A DNA stretch of 64,000 nt from NCBI RefSeq assembly GCF_026157105.1, contig NZ_JANPVQ010000001.1, positions 1,977,501 through 2,041,500 of the forward strand, written 5' to 3'. Both the position numbers and the translations under genes were made by a program. Source of the DNA: Sphingomicrobium marinum. Its GTDB lineage: Bacteria; Pseudomonadota; Alphaproteobacteria; Sphingomonadales; Sphingomonadaceae. Positions within the stretch are counted from its first letter, which is position 1. Every line of letters begins with the position of its first letter. Below are positions 31,272 through 40,733 of the stretch, piece by piece. The notes beneath the pieces were generated by a model, which was not told the DNA's origin, did no database searches, and saw only the letters and a list, made by a program, of their open reading frames with translations.

Positions 31272-33317
31272 CTACCTCCCAGCTTTCACGTCTGCTGGGA
31301 GGCATGGAGGGTTAGTGCCCGTCCAGTCCACTTCGTCCGCCGCTGGCACCTCAGGCATGCCCGGCACTAGCGGTAAATTGCGATCGGCACGGTAGTGGAT
31401 CCGCGCCATGCTATTATCGAAACGCTCCAGCCTTGCATTGTCCTTGGCGGCGCGCTGCGGCGAAAACTCGGTTTCCTCTGTACGCGACCCGCGCACCATC
31501 CGGATCGAGCCGTCGTCGCGTCGCTCCATCATGCGGTAATATATGCGCCCGTACAGCATCGTATCGAAGACGCTGCTCGGCTGCCATTGGGTGATATCGC
31601 TTTCTTCAGGAATGCGTATCGTCGTGGCGTAGCAATTATATGACGGTGACGAGTAATAAGGCGCTTCCTGAGGTTGGCCATCCGGCCGCTGGCGGCGTGG
31701 CGGGGGCGAAAAGCCTCCGCCCGGCAATGAGAGCGAGCGCAATCCATCCTCACCGTCCCAGTCAACCGGTCCGGTCCCGACGATTTGCAGGATGCTTGCG
31801 CGCGTCTCAACATCGTAGTGGTAGGAGACGCTTTCGATCGTGTCCCAGCCGCCGCTTCCAATAAAATTGTTGCGGATCGAATTTTCGAGCTGGGCCGCCG
31901 GTACTGCTGAGAGCTGCAGATATTCATTAAGCCCCTCGATCCCACGTTTGAGCATTGTCTGGGTCTTTCGTGCAGGCTTGTCGAACCCCTCGCTGGCGTC
32001 GATGTCGAAAATCCCCATCTCGTCGGGTAGGGTCGCGGGTTTCCAAGGCAATTTTTCCAGCGCTGCGCCTTTTGACGCCAGCGGGAGCGTAAATTTGTAA
32101 GGCAGCGCCGGATCAGTGCTGGCGGTGGCTACCGGCGGAAGCGTTCCGTCCATCCAGTACTGTTCGCCGTCGATCGTGGCGCGCACCAACACATGGTCAA
32201 ACAGTCCGGGGTTCGCCAGCCGGCTATCGAAGCCGTCATCGGCGCCAGCATTGCTCGCCAGCACAGGCTCGGCTTGGATATCGAGTTCGTCGAGGAGGGC
32301 AAGCAACAGCACCGTCTTGCCCTTGCAGTCGCCATAGCGGCGTTGCCAGGTTTCATCGGCGGTAGCGGGCTTCAGGTTGCCGCCATTCAGACCGACATAG
32401 ATGTAGCGGACCTGCTGCTGGACCAGCTTGAGTGCTGCCTGCGCACGCGCCATTGGGGTCCCGTGAGCCGCCATGATCCGCGCGGCCTCGGCCTTGAGCG
32501 GGCTATCGGCGGCTAGCTTTGCCGTCTCCCGATAAAGTGGAAAAAGGGTGCGCGATACGTCAGCCCAATCTTTGAAATCGCTATATTCGATAAGGCGCGT
32601 CCAGTTAAAACGTGGCGGCGCGCCGCTTGGCGGGTTGAGCACGTCCGGATTGACGGTGTCGACAGTTAACGAATTCTTCGAGCGTTCCACATCTACACCA
32701 AAATCATCGGTGAAGCGGACATTGGGCGCCTGCCCCTCGTCCCAGCTAACTGCTAGCTTGAATCGCCCAGGGGGCGGCGCATCGGCCAGGAACATTATGC
32801 CAAAGCTTTGCTGTCCGAAAGTGGGATCATGCGAAGGCGTCGTATATTCCAGTTCGATCGCATCGCCGACGCGAAGATCGGGTACGCGCAGGACAGCCGT
32901 AAGGAGGCCGTCGAGTATCGCGAGTTCGAGTTGGTCTTCGCGCCGCAGTATTTCGAAGTCGCTGTTTTCTAAAACATCGATTGCGGTTCCATCGCGGTGG
33001 ATGAGAAGCGAGTGCACCACTGGTGAACCGGCGGCAGGGTTCCAGACGATGGCGACATTACCCGCCTCCAAAGCCTGCGGATGCGTGATGTGGATGCGCT
33101 GGCCGCTATAGGTCCATTGCCCTTTTCCGGTAAGGTGAATGAGCGAATCTTGCCGTTGTACAAAAAAGGCGCCATCCGATTGTGCCGGAACAGGCAGCGG
33201 ATCGGAAGCTTCAACCCATTCGGGTACCGGCCCGCGTTCGATGGCTAATTCTTGCGCCAGCGACGGCGCGGCAAGAGCGGCAATCGATGCCGCCCTAAAG
33301 AATTTTGAAATACGCAT
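31272..33317 (-). CDS. Exported DUF3857/transglutaminase-domain protein
   Basis: A 681-residue protein with a signal peptide (MRISKFFRAASIAALAAPSLA). The N-terminal DUF3857 domain (about 50-240) is followed by a transglutaminase-like core with all three catalytic positions: Cys in RRYGDCKGKTVLLLALLDEL, His in PGLFDHVLVRA and Asp in YWMDGTLPP. A C-terminal beta domain ends in NPPCLPADVKAGR. Such proteins are periplasmic; cross-linking or protease activity is assumed but substrates are unknown. Its 3' end holds a hairpin (31275-31302) and faces the small psp-divergent gene. Confidence 0.88.
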   Translation of the reverse strand: MRISKFFRAASIAALAAPSLAQELAIERGPVPEWVEASDPLPVPAQSDGAFFVQRQDSLIHLTGKGQWTYSGQRIHITHPQALEAGNVAIVWNPAAGSPVVHSLLIHRDGTAIDVLENSDFEILRREDQLELAILDGLLTAVLRVPDLRVGDAIELEYTTPSHDPTFGQQSFGIMFLADAPPPGRFKLAVSWDEGQAPNVRFTDDFGVDVERSKNSLTVDTVNPDVLNPPSGAPPRFNWTRLIEYSDFKDWADVSRTLFPLYRETAKLAADSPLKAEAARIMAAHGTPMARAQAALKLVQQQVRYIYVGLNGGNLKPATADETWQRRYGDCKGKTVLLLALLDELDIQAEPVLASNAGADDGFDSRLANPGLFDHVLVRATIDGEQYWMDGTLPPVATASTDPALPYKFTLPLASKGAALEKLPWKPATLPDEMGIFDIDASEGFDKPARKTQTMLKRGIEGLNEYLQLSAVPAAQLENSIRNNFIGSGGWDTIESVSYHYDVETRASILQIVGTGPVDWDGEDGLRSLSLPGGGFSPPPRRQRPDGQPQEAPYYSSPSYNCYATTIRIPEESDITQWQPSSVFDTMLYGRIYYRMMERRDDGSIRMVRGSRTEETEFSPQRAAKDNARLERFDNSMARIHYRADRNLPLVPGMPEVPAADEVDWTGTNPPCLPADVKAGR
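31275..31302. terminator. Hairpin between convergent genes at 31.3 kb
   Basis: CCTCCCAGC (31275-31283) and GCTGGGAGG (31294-31302) form a perfect 9-bp stem with a 10-base loop. It lies 10 bases after the stop of the plus-strand 79-aa gene and inside the last codons of the DUF3857 gene. No T-run follows, so it is a possible, not certain, terminator. Confidence 0.45.
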
Positions 33318-33383
33318 ATGTCCCCCTTACTCGGCAACGCGATCAAAGCATGATCGTAGTCGCCGCGCTAGGGGAAAGCTGCG

Positions 33384-33635
33384 CTAAGCCTTGTCCCAGA
33401 ACGGCTCGACCTTGCCTTTGGCAGTGATCAGTAGCGGATTGCCGTTGCGATCGCGTGATTTGCCCATCGCGATTTTGATCCAGCCTTCGGAAATACAATA
33501 TTCCTCGACGTTGACCTTCTCGACGCCGTTCAATCGAATGCCGATACCTTTTTGCAGCAACTCGTCGTTAAAATACTCGCTGCGCGGGTCCATCGACAGA
33601 CGGTCGGGAAATTCTGCTTTTTCATTCTCGCTCAT
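33384..33635 (-). CDS. DUF3297 family protein
   Basis: An 83-residue protein with the DUF3297 pattern: FPDRLSMDPRSEYFNDELL, GIGIRLNGVEKVNVEEYC, SEGWIKIAMGKSRDRNG and VEPFWD. It is a small cytosolic protein of unknown function common in alpha- and gammaproteobacteria. Some databases label it glutathione peroxidase, but no selenocysteine/cysteine active site of that family is visible. It stands alone, 66 bases upstream of the DUF3857 gene on the same strand. Confidence 0.88.
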   Translation of the reverse strand: MSENEKAEFPDRLSMDPRSEYFNDELLQKGIGIRLNGVEKVNVEEYCISEGWIKIAMGKSRDRNGNPLLITAKGKVEPFWDKA

Positions 33636-33751
33636 GCGCCTGCCTTTGGCGTGACATCACCCCTGCGTCAATCATTCGTCGATGGGGTGATTGCCAAGTG
33701 GCGGTGCGCCGTCCCATAACCCCGCAAGTATCCAAGTCAGGGGACCCCTTC

Positions 33752-36700
33752 ATGAAACTTCGCTTCGCCCTTCTCGCTGCGGCCGTCATGCCGCTTACGC
33801 CTGCTCTTGCACAGGATCAGGAAGAGGCGCCGCCGACGTCGCCGCTGACCGAAGAAGAGCCGGGCGGCACGGTCGAAGACGATTCCAAGAAGGACCTCGA
33901 GGGCAAGGACTGGGTCGTCGATGCGCGGCGCGGGCCCGGGCGCAGCGTTCCGATCGACACGACGAGCGGCACCTGGATGAGCCTCGATGTCAGCCCCGAC
34001 GGCAGCGAGATCGTGTTCGACATGCTAGGCGACATCTACCTGATGCCAATCAGCGGCGGGGACGCGGTGCCGATTTCGACCGGCCATGCGTGGGACATGC
34101 AGCCTGCCTTTTCGCCCGACGGCACGAAGATCGCTTTCACCTCCGATCGCGAAGGCGGCGACAATCTGTGGATCATGAACCGCGACGGATCGGATCCCAA
34201 GCAGATCACCAACGAAGAATTTCGCTTGCTCAACCAGCCCGAATGGACGCCCGACGGGCAGTTCATCGTAGGGCGCAAGCACTTCACGTCCGCGCGCTCG
34301 CTGGGTGCGGGCGAAATGTGGCTCTACCATACGTCCGGCATGTCGTCGGGCGTGCAAATGACCAAGAAGCGCACCGACCAGAAGGATACGGGCGAACCCG
34401 CATTCTCTCCCGACGGGCGCTACATGTACTATAGCGACGACAGCACGCCGGGTGGCATTTTCGAATATTCCAAGGACGTCAACACGCAGATCTACACGAT
34501 CCTGCGGCTCGACCGGCAGACGGGCGAGATCGAGACCTATGTCGACGGCCCGGGCGGGGCGATCCGCCCCACCCCATCACCCGACGGAAAGAGCCTCGCC
34601 TTCATCCGCCGCGTGCGCGGCAAGTCGGTGCTGATGGTGATGGATATCGCCAGCGGACGCATCACGCCGGTCACCGACATCCTCGAACGCGACATGCAGG
34701 AAACCTGGGCGATCCATGGCGTCTATCCGCGCATGGAATGGACGCCTGACAGCCGCAATGTCGTGTTCTGGGCGAAGGGCGAGATCCACCGCGCCAATGT
34801 CGCCACGGGCGAGGTGCGCGAAATCCCCTTCCGCGTGCAGGGCGAGCGCTGGGTCGCCGATGCCGTGCGCCACCAGAAGGACGTGGGCGGCGACAGCTTC
34901 ACGACCAAGCAGGTGCGCTGGGCGGAAGTCAGCCCCAATGGTCGCCAGGTCGTCTACGAATCGCTTGGCCGCCTGTGGCTCAAGGATATTGGCGGCGGCG
35001 CGCCGCGCGCGATCACGCCCGATGACGGCATCCGCCGCGCCTTCCCGACGTGGAGCCGCCAGGGCCGGCTTGCCTGGGTCGAATGGGATGACAAGGATCT
35101 CGGTCGGATCGTGACCGCCAACGGCAATGGCAGCGGCGTGCGCGCCGTGACCAGCGAGCCGGGCCATTATGTCGAGCCGACCTTCTCGCCCGACGGCAGC
35201 CGCATTGCCTATCGCAAGGTCGGCGGCGGATACCTGACCAGCCCGCTCTACAGCCGCGATACCGGCCTCTATACCGTGAGCGCCTCCGGCGGTACGCCGG
35301 TCAAGGTGCGCGACGCTGGGCTCCAGCCGGCTTTCAGCCCCGATGGGTCGCGCCTTCTCTATATCGACTTTGCCGATGGCGAGGGCGGCAACAACAAGGT
35401 GCAGCTGAGCTCGATCGATCTGCAGGACCGCAGCGAGATGACCCATCTCGTGACCGAACATGCAGGCAGTTTCTCGATCGCGCCGACGGGCGACTGGCTG
35501 GCATGGACCGAGCGCTTCCAGACCTATGTCGTGCCGTTCACCGATTTCGGGCGCACGCTGACCATCGGTCCCAAGACTAAGGCGCTGCCGATGGTGCAGG
35601 CGACCAAGGATGTCGGCGATTTCGTGCATTGGTCGGCGGACGGCAAGCGGCTCTACTGGAGCTACGGGCCCGAGTTGCAGATGCGCGACGTATCGAGCCT
35701 GGACAACCTGAAAGAAGAGACCCGCACGCTCGCAAATCTCGGCGTTACCACGCGCTATGCCAAGCCCAGCGGCACGCTAGCGCTGGTAGGCGCGCGCATC
35801 ATCACCATGAACGGCGATGAAGTCATCGAGACCGGTACGATCCTGATCGACGGCGATCGGATCAGCGCGGTCGGGCAGACCGCGGCGATGACCTATCCCG
35901 CGGGCACACCCACGGTCGACCTCACCGGCAAAACGGTGATGCCCGGGCTGATCGATGCACACTGGCACGGCGGTCTTGGCACCAACGGCATCGTGCCGCA
36001 GCAGAACTGGACGCTCGCGGCGGGCATCGCCTACGGCGTCACCACGGTGCACGATCCGTCGAACGACACGCGCACATTCTTCGCCGCAAGCGAGATGCAG
36101 AAGGCGGGCAAGCTTGTGGGTCCGCGTCTCTATTCGACCGGCACGATCCTTTACGGCGCGACGGCGTCGATCACCGCCGAGATCGATACGCTCGAAGATG
36201 CGCGCAGCCATTTGCGGCGGTTGAAATCGGTCGGCGCCTTTTCGGTGAAGAGTTATAACCAGCCCCGCCGCGACCAGCGCCAGATGGTCATTCAGGCCGC
36301 GCGCGAGCTTGGCATGGAAGTTGTGCCCGAGGGCGGATCGCTTTTCCTCCACAACATGACCATGGTCATGGACGGCCACACCACCATCGAGCACGCCTTG
36401 CCGGTTGCCGATGTTTATGACGACGTGAAGCAGATGTGGGGCGGCCAGGGCGAAAAGACCGGTTACACGCCGACGCTCAACGTCGCCTATGGCGGGCCGT
36501 GGGGCGAGATGTACTGGTACAAGGAGACTAATGTCTGGGAGGAGCCGATCCTTTCGAAGTGGGTCCCGCAGCCATTACTCGACGCCGCCAGTCGGCGTGC
36601 CACCACCTTCCCTGATGAGGAAAACAACCTCCAGGAAGTGGTCGAGACCGCCAAGGAGCTGTCCGATCTCGGCGTGCCCGTGTCGATCGGCCCGCACGGC

Positions 36701-37066
36701 CAGCGCGAAGGCCTCGGCGCGCATTGGGAACTGTGGGCTTTCCAGATGGGCGGCATGACCAACCACGAGGCGCTGAAGACCGGGACGATCAATCCGGCGG
36801 TGGCCCTCGGCCTCGACCAGCATCTCGGCTCGATCACGCCCGGCAAGCTTGCTGACCTGGTCATCTTGGATCAAAACCCGCTCGACAATATCCGCAACTC
36901 GACCAGCATCACCCACGTGATGCTCAACGGGACGCTGTACGACGGCGACCTGCAGGTCGTTGCGGGCGGGACAGGGGGGATCGAGCCCTTCTGGTTCCAG
37001 GAAGATGCAGGCAGTGCCTACACGGTTGGCGGCGAAGCGGACACGCACGGCCACGGCAAGCATTAG
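33752..37066 (+). CDS. Exported TolB-propeller/amidohydrolase fusion protein
   Basis: A 1104-residue protein starting at ATG 33752 with GGGGA upstream and a clear signal peptide (MKLRFALLAAAVMPLTPALA). Residues about 60-680 hold repeated TolB/PD40 propeller blades (PAFSPDGTKIAFTSDREGGD, PDGRYMYYSDD, PTFSPDGSRIAY and others). From about 690 comes an amidohydrolase: VGARIITMNGDEVIETG, PGLIDAHWHGGLG (metal HxH), VKSYNQPRRDQ (lysine position), HTTIEHALP and GKLADLVILDQNPL. It is likely periplasmic or secreted and may hydrolyse peptides or cyclic amides; the substrate is not known. ORF starts at 33698 or above would hide the signal peptide. Confidence 0.9.
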   Translation: MKLRFALLAAAVMPLTPALAQDQEEAPPTSPLTEEEPGGTVEDDSKKDLEGKDWVVDARRGPGRSVPIDTTSGTWMSLDVSPDGSEIVFDMLGDIYLMPISGGDAVPISTGHAWDMQPAFSPDGTKIAFTSDREGGDNLWIMNRDGSDPKQITNEEFRLLNQPEWTPDGQFIVGRKHFTSARSLGAGEMWLYHTSGMSSGVQMTKKRTDQKDTGEPAFSPDGRYMYYSDDSTPGGIFEYSKDVNTQIYTILRLDRQTGEIETYVDGPGGAIRPTPSPDGKSLAFIRRVRGKSVLMVMDIASGRITPVTDILERDMQETWAIHGVYPRMEWTPDSRNVVFWAKGEIHRANVATGEVREIPFRVQGERWVADAVRHQKDVGGDSFTTKQVRWAEVSPNGRQVVYESLGRLWLKDIGGGAPRAITPDDGIRRAFPTWSRQGRLAWVEWDDKDLGRIVTANGNGSGVRAVTSEPGHYVEPTFSPDGSRIAYRKVGGGYLTSPLYSRDTGLYTVSASGGTPVKVRDAGLQPAFSPDGSRLLYIDFADGEGGNNKVQLSSIDLQDRSEMTHLVTEHAGSFSIAPTGDWLAWTERFQTYVVPFTDFGRTLTIGPKTKALPMVQATKDVGDFVHWSADGKRLYWSYGPELQMRDVSSLDNLKEETRTLANLGVTTRYAKPSGTLALVGARIITMNGDEVIETGTILIDGDRISAVGQTAAMTYPAGTPTVDLTGKTVMPGLIDAHWHGGLGTNGIVPQQNWTLAAGIAYGVTTVHDPSNDTRTFFAASEMQKAGKLVGPRLYSTGTILYGATASITAEIDTLEDARSHLRRLKSVGAFSVKSYNQPRRDQRQMVIQAARELGMEVVPEGGSLFLHNMTMVMDGHTTIEHALPVADVYDDVKQMWGGQGEKTGYTPTLNVAYGGPWGEMYWYKETNVWEEPILSKWVPQPLLDAASRRATTFPDEENNLQEVVETAKELSDLGVPVSIGPHGQREGLGAHWELWAFQMGGMTNHEALKTGTINPAVALGLDQHLGSITPGKLADLVILDQNPLDNIRNSTSITHVMLNGTLYDGDLQVVAGGTGGIEPFWFQEDAGSAYTVGGEADTHGHGKH

Positions 37067-37087
37067 GGCGTTCACAAACTCTTCCGT

Positions 37088-37120
37088 TTTGGCCGCCTTG
37101 CCGTTAGGGGGGCGGCCAAA
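37088..37120. terminator. Hairpin after the amidohydrolase gene
   Basis: TTTGGCCGCC (37088-37097) and GGCGGCCAAA (37111-37120) form a perfect 10-bp stem with a 13-base loop, 21 bases past the amidohydrolase stop and 48 bases before the E1 alpha start. There is no T-run on the plus strand. It may end transcription or mark the 5' leader of the dehydrogenase operon. Confidence 0.5.
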
Positions 37121-37168
37121 GAGGAAACGCTGCCCGCTTACCTGCGTTGGCAGTCATGAGAGGTGAAC

Positions 37169-38428
37169 ATGGCCCGCGACGAACAGCGCTCCAATCGGCC
37201 TGCGCTCAAGCTGCACGTGCCCGAGCCGCCCTATCGGCCCGGAGACACGCCCGATTATTCGCACATCAAGGTGCCCGCCGCCGGCGAGGCGCCGCGTCCC
37301 GACATTGCATGCGACGATACCGAGACGCATCCGCTGACCAACCACTTGGTCCGCGTGCTCGACGATGCGGGCAAGGCCGTCGGTCCGTGGGATCCCAAGC
37401 TGGATCCCGACGTTCTGCGCAAGATGTACAGCGACATGGTGACGGTCCGCATCTTCGATGACCGCATGTACCGCGCCCAGCGCCAGGGCAAGACCAGCTT
37501 CTACATGAAGTGCACCGGCGAAGAGGCGATCGCGATCAGCGCTGCCGCCGCGATGGACGCCGAAGACATCCACTTCCCGACCTATCGTCAGCAAGGGCTG
37601 CTCGTCTACCGCGGCTACCCGCTGGTGAAGATGATGTGCCAGATCTATTCGAATGCGGGCGATCACATGAAGGGGCGCCAGCTGCCGATCATGTATTCGG
37701 ACAAGGAGAAGGGCTTCTTCTCCATTTCGGGCAACCTAGGCACGCAATTCCCGCAGGCCGTCGGCTGGGCGATGGCGAGCGCGATCAAGGGCGACAGCCG
37801 CATTGCGATGGGCTGGATCGGCGACGGCGCGACGGCCGAAGGCGATTTCCACTCGGCCATGACGTTCGCGACAGTCTACCAGGCACCCGTCATCCTCGCG
37901 ACGGTCAACAATCAGTGGGCGATCAGCTCGTTCAACGGTATTGCCGGCGCCGAACAGGCGACCTTCGCCGCGCGTGCAATCGGTTACGGCATGGCCGGGC
38001 TGCGGGTCGACGGGAACGACGCGCTGGCGGTCTATGCCGCCGTGCGCTGGGCCTCGGAGCGCGCGCGCACCAATAATGGCCCGACCATGATCGAGTTTTT
38101 CACCTACCGCGCCGAAGGTCACAGCACGTCGGACGATCCGACCGGCTATCGTCCCAAGGAAGAAAGCGAAGCCTGGCCGCTGGGCGATCCGATCGAACGG
38201 CTCAAGCAGCACCTCATGGCCAATGGCGAATGGGACGAGGAGCGCGACGCGGCGCTGAACGAGGAAAAGACCGCCGAGGTCCGCGCTGCGCAAAAGGAAG
38301 CCGAGAAACTCGGCGTGCTTTCCGACCAGGGCGACGAGGGCAAGGAAACCATGTTCGAGGACGTCTATGCAGAGATGCCCTGGCATATCGCCGAACAGCG
38401 CGATGCGGCGCTCAAGGAGGGCAAGTAG
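37169..38428 (+). CDS. bkdA: Branched-chain 2-oxoacid dehydrogenase E1 alpha subunit
   Basis: A 419-residue subunit starting at ATG 37169 with GAGAGGTG in front (GTG 37163 overlaps this site). The thiamine-diphosphate motif is GWIGDGATAEGDFHSAMTFA ending at NN-Q-W. TSFYMKCTGEEAIAI and the phospho-loop region YRAEGHSTSDDPTGYR are typical of the branched-chain type. With E1 beta it oxidatively decarboxylates the 2-oxoacids of valine, leucine and isoleucine. Operon of E1alpha-E1beta-E2 with no gaps. The extended N-terminus (to about residue 60) is usual for this subfamily. Confidence 0.93.
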   Translation: MARDEQRSNRPALKLHVPEPPYRPGDTPDYSHIKVPAAGEAPRPDIACDDTETHPLTNHLVRVLDDAGKAVGPWDPKLDPDVLRKMYSDMVTVRIFDDRMYRAQRQGKTSFYMKCTGEEAIAISAAAAMDAEDIHFPTYRQQGLLVYRGYPLVKMMCQIYSNAGDHMKGRQLPIMYSDKEKGFFSISGNLGTQFPQAVGWAMASAIKGDSRIAMGWIGDGATAEGDFHSAMTFATVYQAPVILATVNNQWAISSFNGIAGAEQATFAARAIGYGMAGLRVDGNDALAVYAAVRWASERARTNNGPTMIEFFTYRAEGHSTSDDPTGYRPKEESEAWPLGDPIERLKQHLMANGEWDEERDAALNEEKTAEVRAAQKEAEKLGVLSDQGDEGKETMFEDVYAEMPWHIAEQRDAALKEGK

Positions 38429-39442
38429 ATGCCCACGATGAACATGATCCAGGCGCTCAACGATGCGCACAAGGTCGCGATGCGTGCCGACGAGGATATT
38501 GTCGTTTTCGGCGAGGATGCGGGCTATTTCGGCGGCGTGTTTCGCGTCACCGAGGGTCTCCAGAAGGAATTCGGCAAGGAACGCGCCTTTGACGCGCCGA
38601 TCAGCGAGAACGGCATCGTCGCGACCGCTGTCGGGATGGCGGCCTACGGGCTCAAGCCGCTGATCGAAATCCAGTTCGCCGATTATATCTATCCGGGCTA
38701 CGACCAGATCGTCAGCGAAGTCGCCAAGATGCGCTATCGCACCGCGGGCGAATGGACGATGCCGATGGTCATCCGCACGCCTTATGGCGGCGGCATCTAT
38801 GGCGGCCAGACCCACTCGCAGTCGCCCGAAAGCCTGTTCACGCATATCGCGGGCCTCAAGGTCGTCGTGCCGAGCACGCCGTACGACGCCAAGGGCCTGT
38901 TGCTGGCATCGGTCGAAGATCCCGATCCCGTGATCTTCTTCGAGCCCAAGCGCATCTACAACGGCCCCTTCAGCGGCCATCACGACCAGCCGGTCGTGCC
39001 CTGGTCGAAATCGGAAGGCTCAGACGTGCCCGAAGGCCACTACACAGTGCCGCTGAGCAAGGCGAACGTGGTGCGCGAAGGCGAGGCGCTGACGGTGCTG
39101 GCCTACGGCACGATGGTGCATGTCGCACGCGCAGCGATGGAAGAAGCCGATATCGACGCCGAAATCATCGACCTGCGCACGCTGGTGCCGCTCGACATCG
39201 AGACGATCGAAGCTTCGGTCAAGAAGACCGGCCGCTGTCTCATAGTCCATGAAGCGCCGCGCACCTCGGGGTTTGGCGCCGAGCTGTCGGCGCTGGTGAC
39301 CGAGCGCTGCTTCTACCACCTCGAAGCCCCCGTCGAGCGCGTGACGGGTTGGGACACGCCCTACCCGCACAGCTACGAATGGACCTATTTCCCCGGACCC
39401 GCGCGTATCAAAGCCGCGCTAGACAAGGTACTGGCAGACTGA
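38429..39442 (+). CDS. bkdB: Branched-chain 2-oxoacid dehydrogenase E1 beta subunit
   Basis: A 337-residue transketolase-type beta subunit directly abutting the alpha gene stop. Motifs: VFGEDAGYFGGVFRVTEGL, DAPISENGIVATAVGMAAYG, EIQFADYIYPGYDQIVSEVA, and IYGGQTHSQSPESLF. C-terminal domain TGRCLIVHEAPRTSGFGAE. It forms the alpha2-beta2 E1 with the upstream subunit. Acts in the cytosol. The order and spacing prove a complex. Symbol usage varies between organisms, so treat the letter as provisional. Confidence 0.93.
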   Translation: MPTMNMIQALNDAHKVAMRADEDIVVFGEDAGYFGGVFRVTEGLQKEFGKERAFDAPISENGIVATAVGMAAYGLKPLIEIQFADYIYPGYDQIVSEVAKMRYRTAGEWTMPMVIRTPYGGGIYGGQTHSQSPESLFTHIAGLKVVVPSTPYDAKGLLLASVEDPDPVIFFEPKRIYNGPFSGHHDQPVVPWSKSEGSDVPEGHYTVPLSKANVVREGEALTVLAYGTMVHVARAAMEEADIDAEIIDLRTLVPLDIETIEASVKKTGRCLIVHEAPRTSGFGAELSALVTERCFYHLEAPVERVTGWDTPYPHSYEWTYFPGPARIKAALDKVLAD

Positions 39443-40722
39443 TGGCTACTTACAATTTCAAGCTTCCCGACATTGGCGAAGGCATCGCCGAGGCCGAGAT
39501 CGTCGAATGGCACGTCAAGGTTGGCGATGTCATCGAAGAGGACGCACACCTCGCCGACATGATGACCGACAAGGCGACCGTGGAAATGGAAAGCCCCGTT
39601 GCCGGCAAGGTCATCAAGCTGGCCGGTGAAGTCGGTGATCAGATCGCGATCGGGTCGGTGCTCGTGGAGATTGAAACCGATGGCGATGCGCCCGCTGAGG
39701 TCGAAGAGCCCGCAGCCACCGAAGCCGAAGAGGAAATGCCGCTGGGCGACGGGGCCGAAGATCCGACACCAGCGCAGGAAAAGGAACTCCCGACGATAGA
39801 CCAGGCTGAAGAAGCACCCGCGCCTGCGCCCGAACCCACGCCCGAGCCAACGCATGACTCTTCCGGCGAAAAGGTCCTCGCTTCCCCCACCGTGCGCAAG
39901 CGCGCCGAAGATCTCGGCATCGACCTTGCCCAGGTAAAGACGACCGCCGACCGCGTTCGCCACAGCGATCTCGATGCGTACCTGCTTTATAATGGCGGCA
40001 GCGTGTCGACCGGCGGGGGCGCGCCGCGCGCCGACGAGACCATCAAGGTCGTCGGCCTGCGCCGCAAGATCAGCGAAAACATGCAGGCGGCAAAGCGCAA
40101 GATCCCGCACTTCACGCTGGTCGAAGAATTCGACGTCACGTCGCTCGAAGAGACGCGCGCGATGATGAACAAGGATCGGGGCGACAAGCCCAAGCTCACC
40201 GTCCTGCCCTTCCTTATCACCGCGATGGCCAAGGCGCTGCCCGCATGGCCGATGCTCAACGCGACCTATGACGATGAAGCCAACGTCATCACGCGCCACG
40301 GCAAGCTCCACATGGGGATGGCCGCGCAGACCGATAACGGGCTGATGGTGCCGGTCATCCGCAACGCCCACGCCATGTCCGTCTGGCAGCTGGCGAACGA
40401 AATCAATCGCCTCGCCGAAGCTGCGCGTTCGGGCAAGATCGATCGCAGCGAACTCCAGGATCCGACGATTACCTTGTCGAGCCTTGGCCCCATGGGCGGC
40501 ATCACCTCGACCCCGGTAATCGCGCCCCCGCAGGTCGCGATCATTGCGGTCAACAAGATGCAGGAAGTGCCCGTCATCGAGGACGGCGAACTGGTCGCCG
40601 CCAAGAAGATGAATCTGTCACTAAGCTGCGACCACCGCGTCGTCGACGGGTGGGATGCGGCAAGCTTCCTCCAGGAACTCAAGACCTACATCGAGAACCC
40701 GATCCGTCTGCTCAGCGCCTGA
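39442..40722 (+). CDS. Dihydrolipoamide acyltransferase E2 of the branched-chain complex
   Basis: A 426-residue E2 starting at ATG 39442 within TGATG of the E1 beta stop. Domains: one lipoyl domain with Lys44 (MMTDKATVEMESP), a Glu/Pro/Ala-rich linker (PAPAPEPTPEPTHD), a peripheral-subunit-binding domain (ASPTVRKRAEDLGIDLAQV) and the catalytic core ending in CDHRVVDGWDAASFLQEL with the active His and Asp. It moves the acyl group to CoA. No E3 (lpd) gene follows; the next gene is a convergent azoreductase, so lipoamide dehydrogenase must be shared with other complexes. Confidence 0.94.
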   Translation: MATYNFKLPDIGEGIAEAEIVEWHVKVGDVIEEDAHLADMMTDKATVEMESPVAGKVIKLAGEVGDQIAIGSVLVEIETDGDAPAEVEEPAATEAEEEMPLGDGAEDPTPAQEKELPTIDQAEEAPAPAPEPTPEPTHDSSGEKVLASPTVRKRAEDLGIDLAQVKTTADRVRHSDLDAYLLYNGGSVSTGGGAPRADETIKVVGLRRKISENMQAAKRKIPHFTLVEEFDVTSLEETRAMMNKDRGDKPKLTVLPFLITAMAKALPAWPMLNATYDDEANVITRHGKLHMGMAAQTDNGLMVPVIRNAHAMSVWQLANEINRLAEAARSGKIDRSELQDPTITLSSLGPMGGITSTPVIAPPQVAIIAVNKMQEVPVIEDGELVAAKKMNLSLSCDHRVVDGWDAASFLQELKTYIENPIRLLSA

Positions 40723-40733
40723 AGAAAGCAGAT

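Noticed and set aside
33384-33635. Glutathione peroxidase label for the DUF3297 protein
   Set aside because: No peroxidase active-site motif or catalytic cysteine context is visible in the 83 residues.
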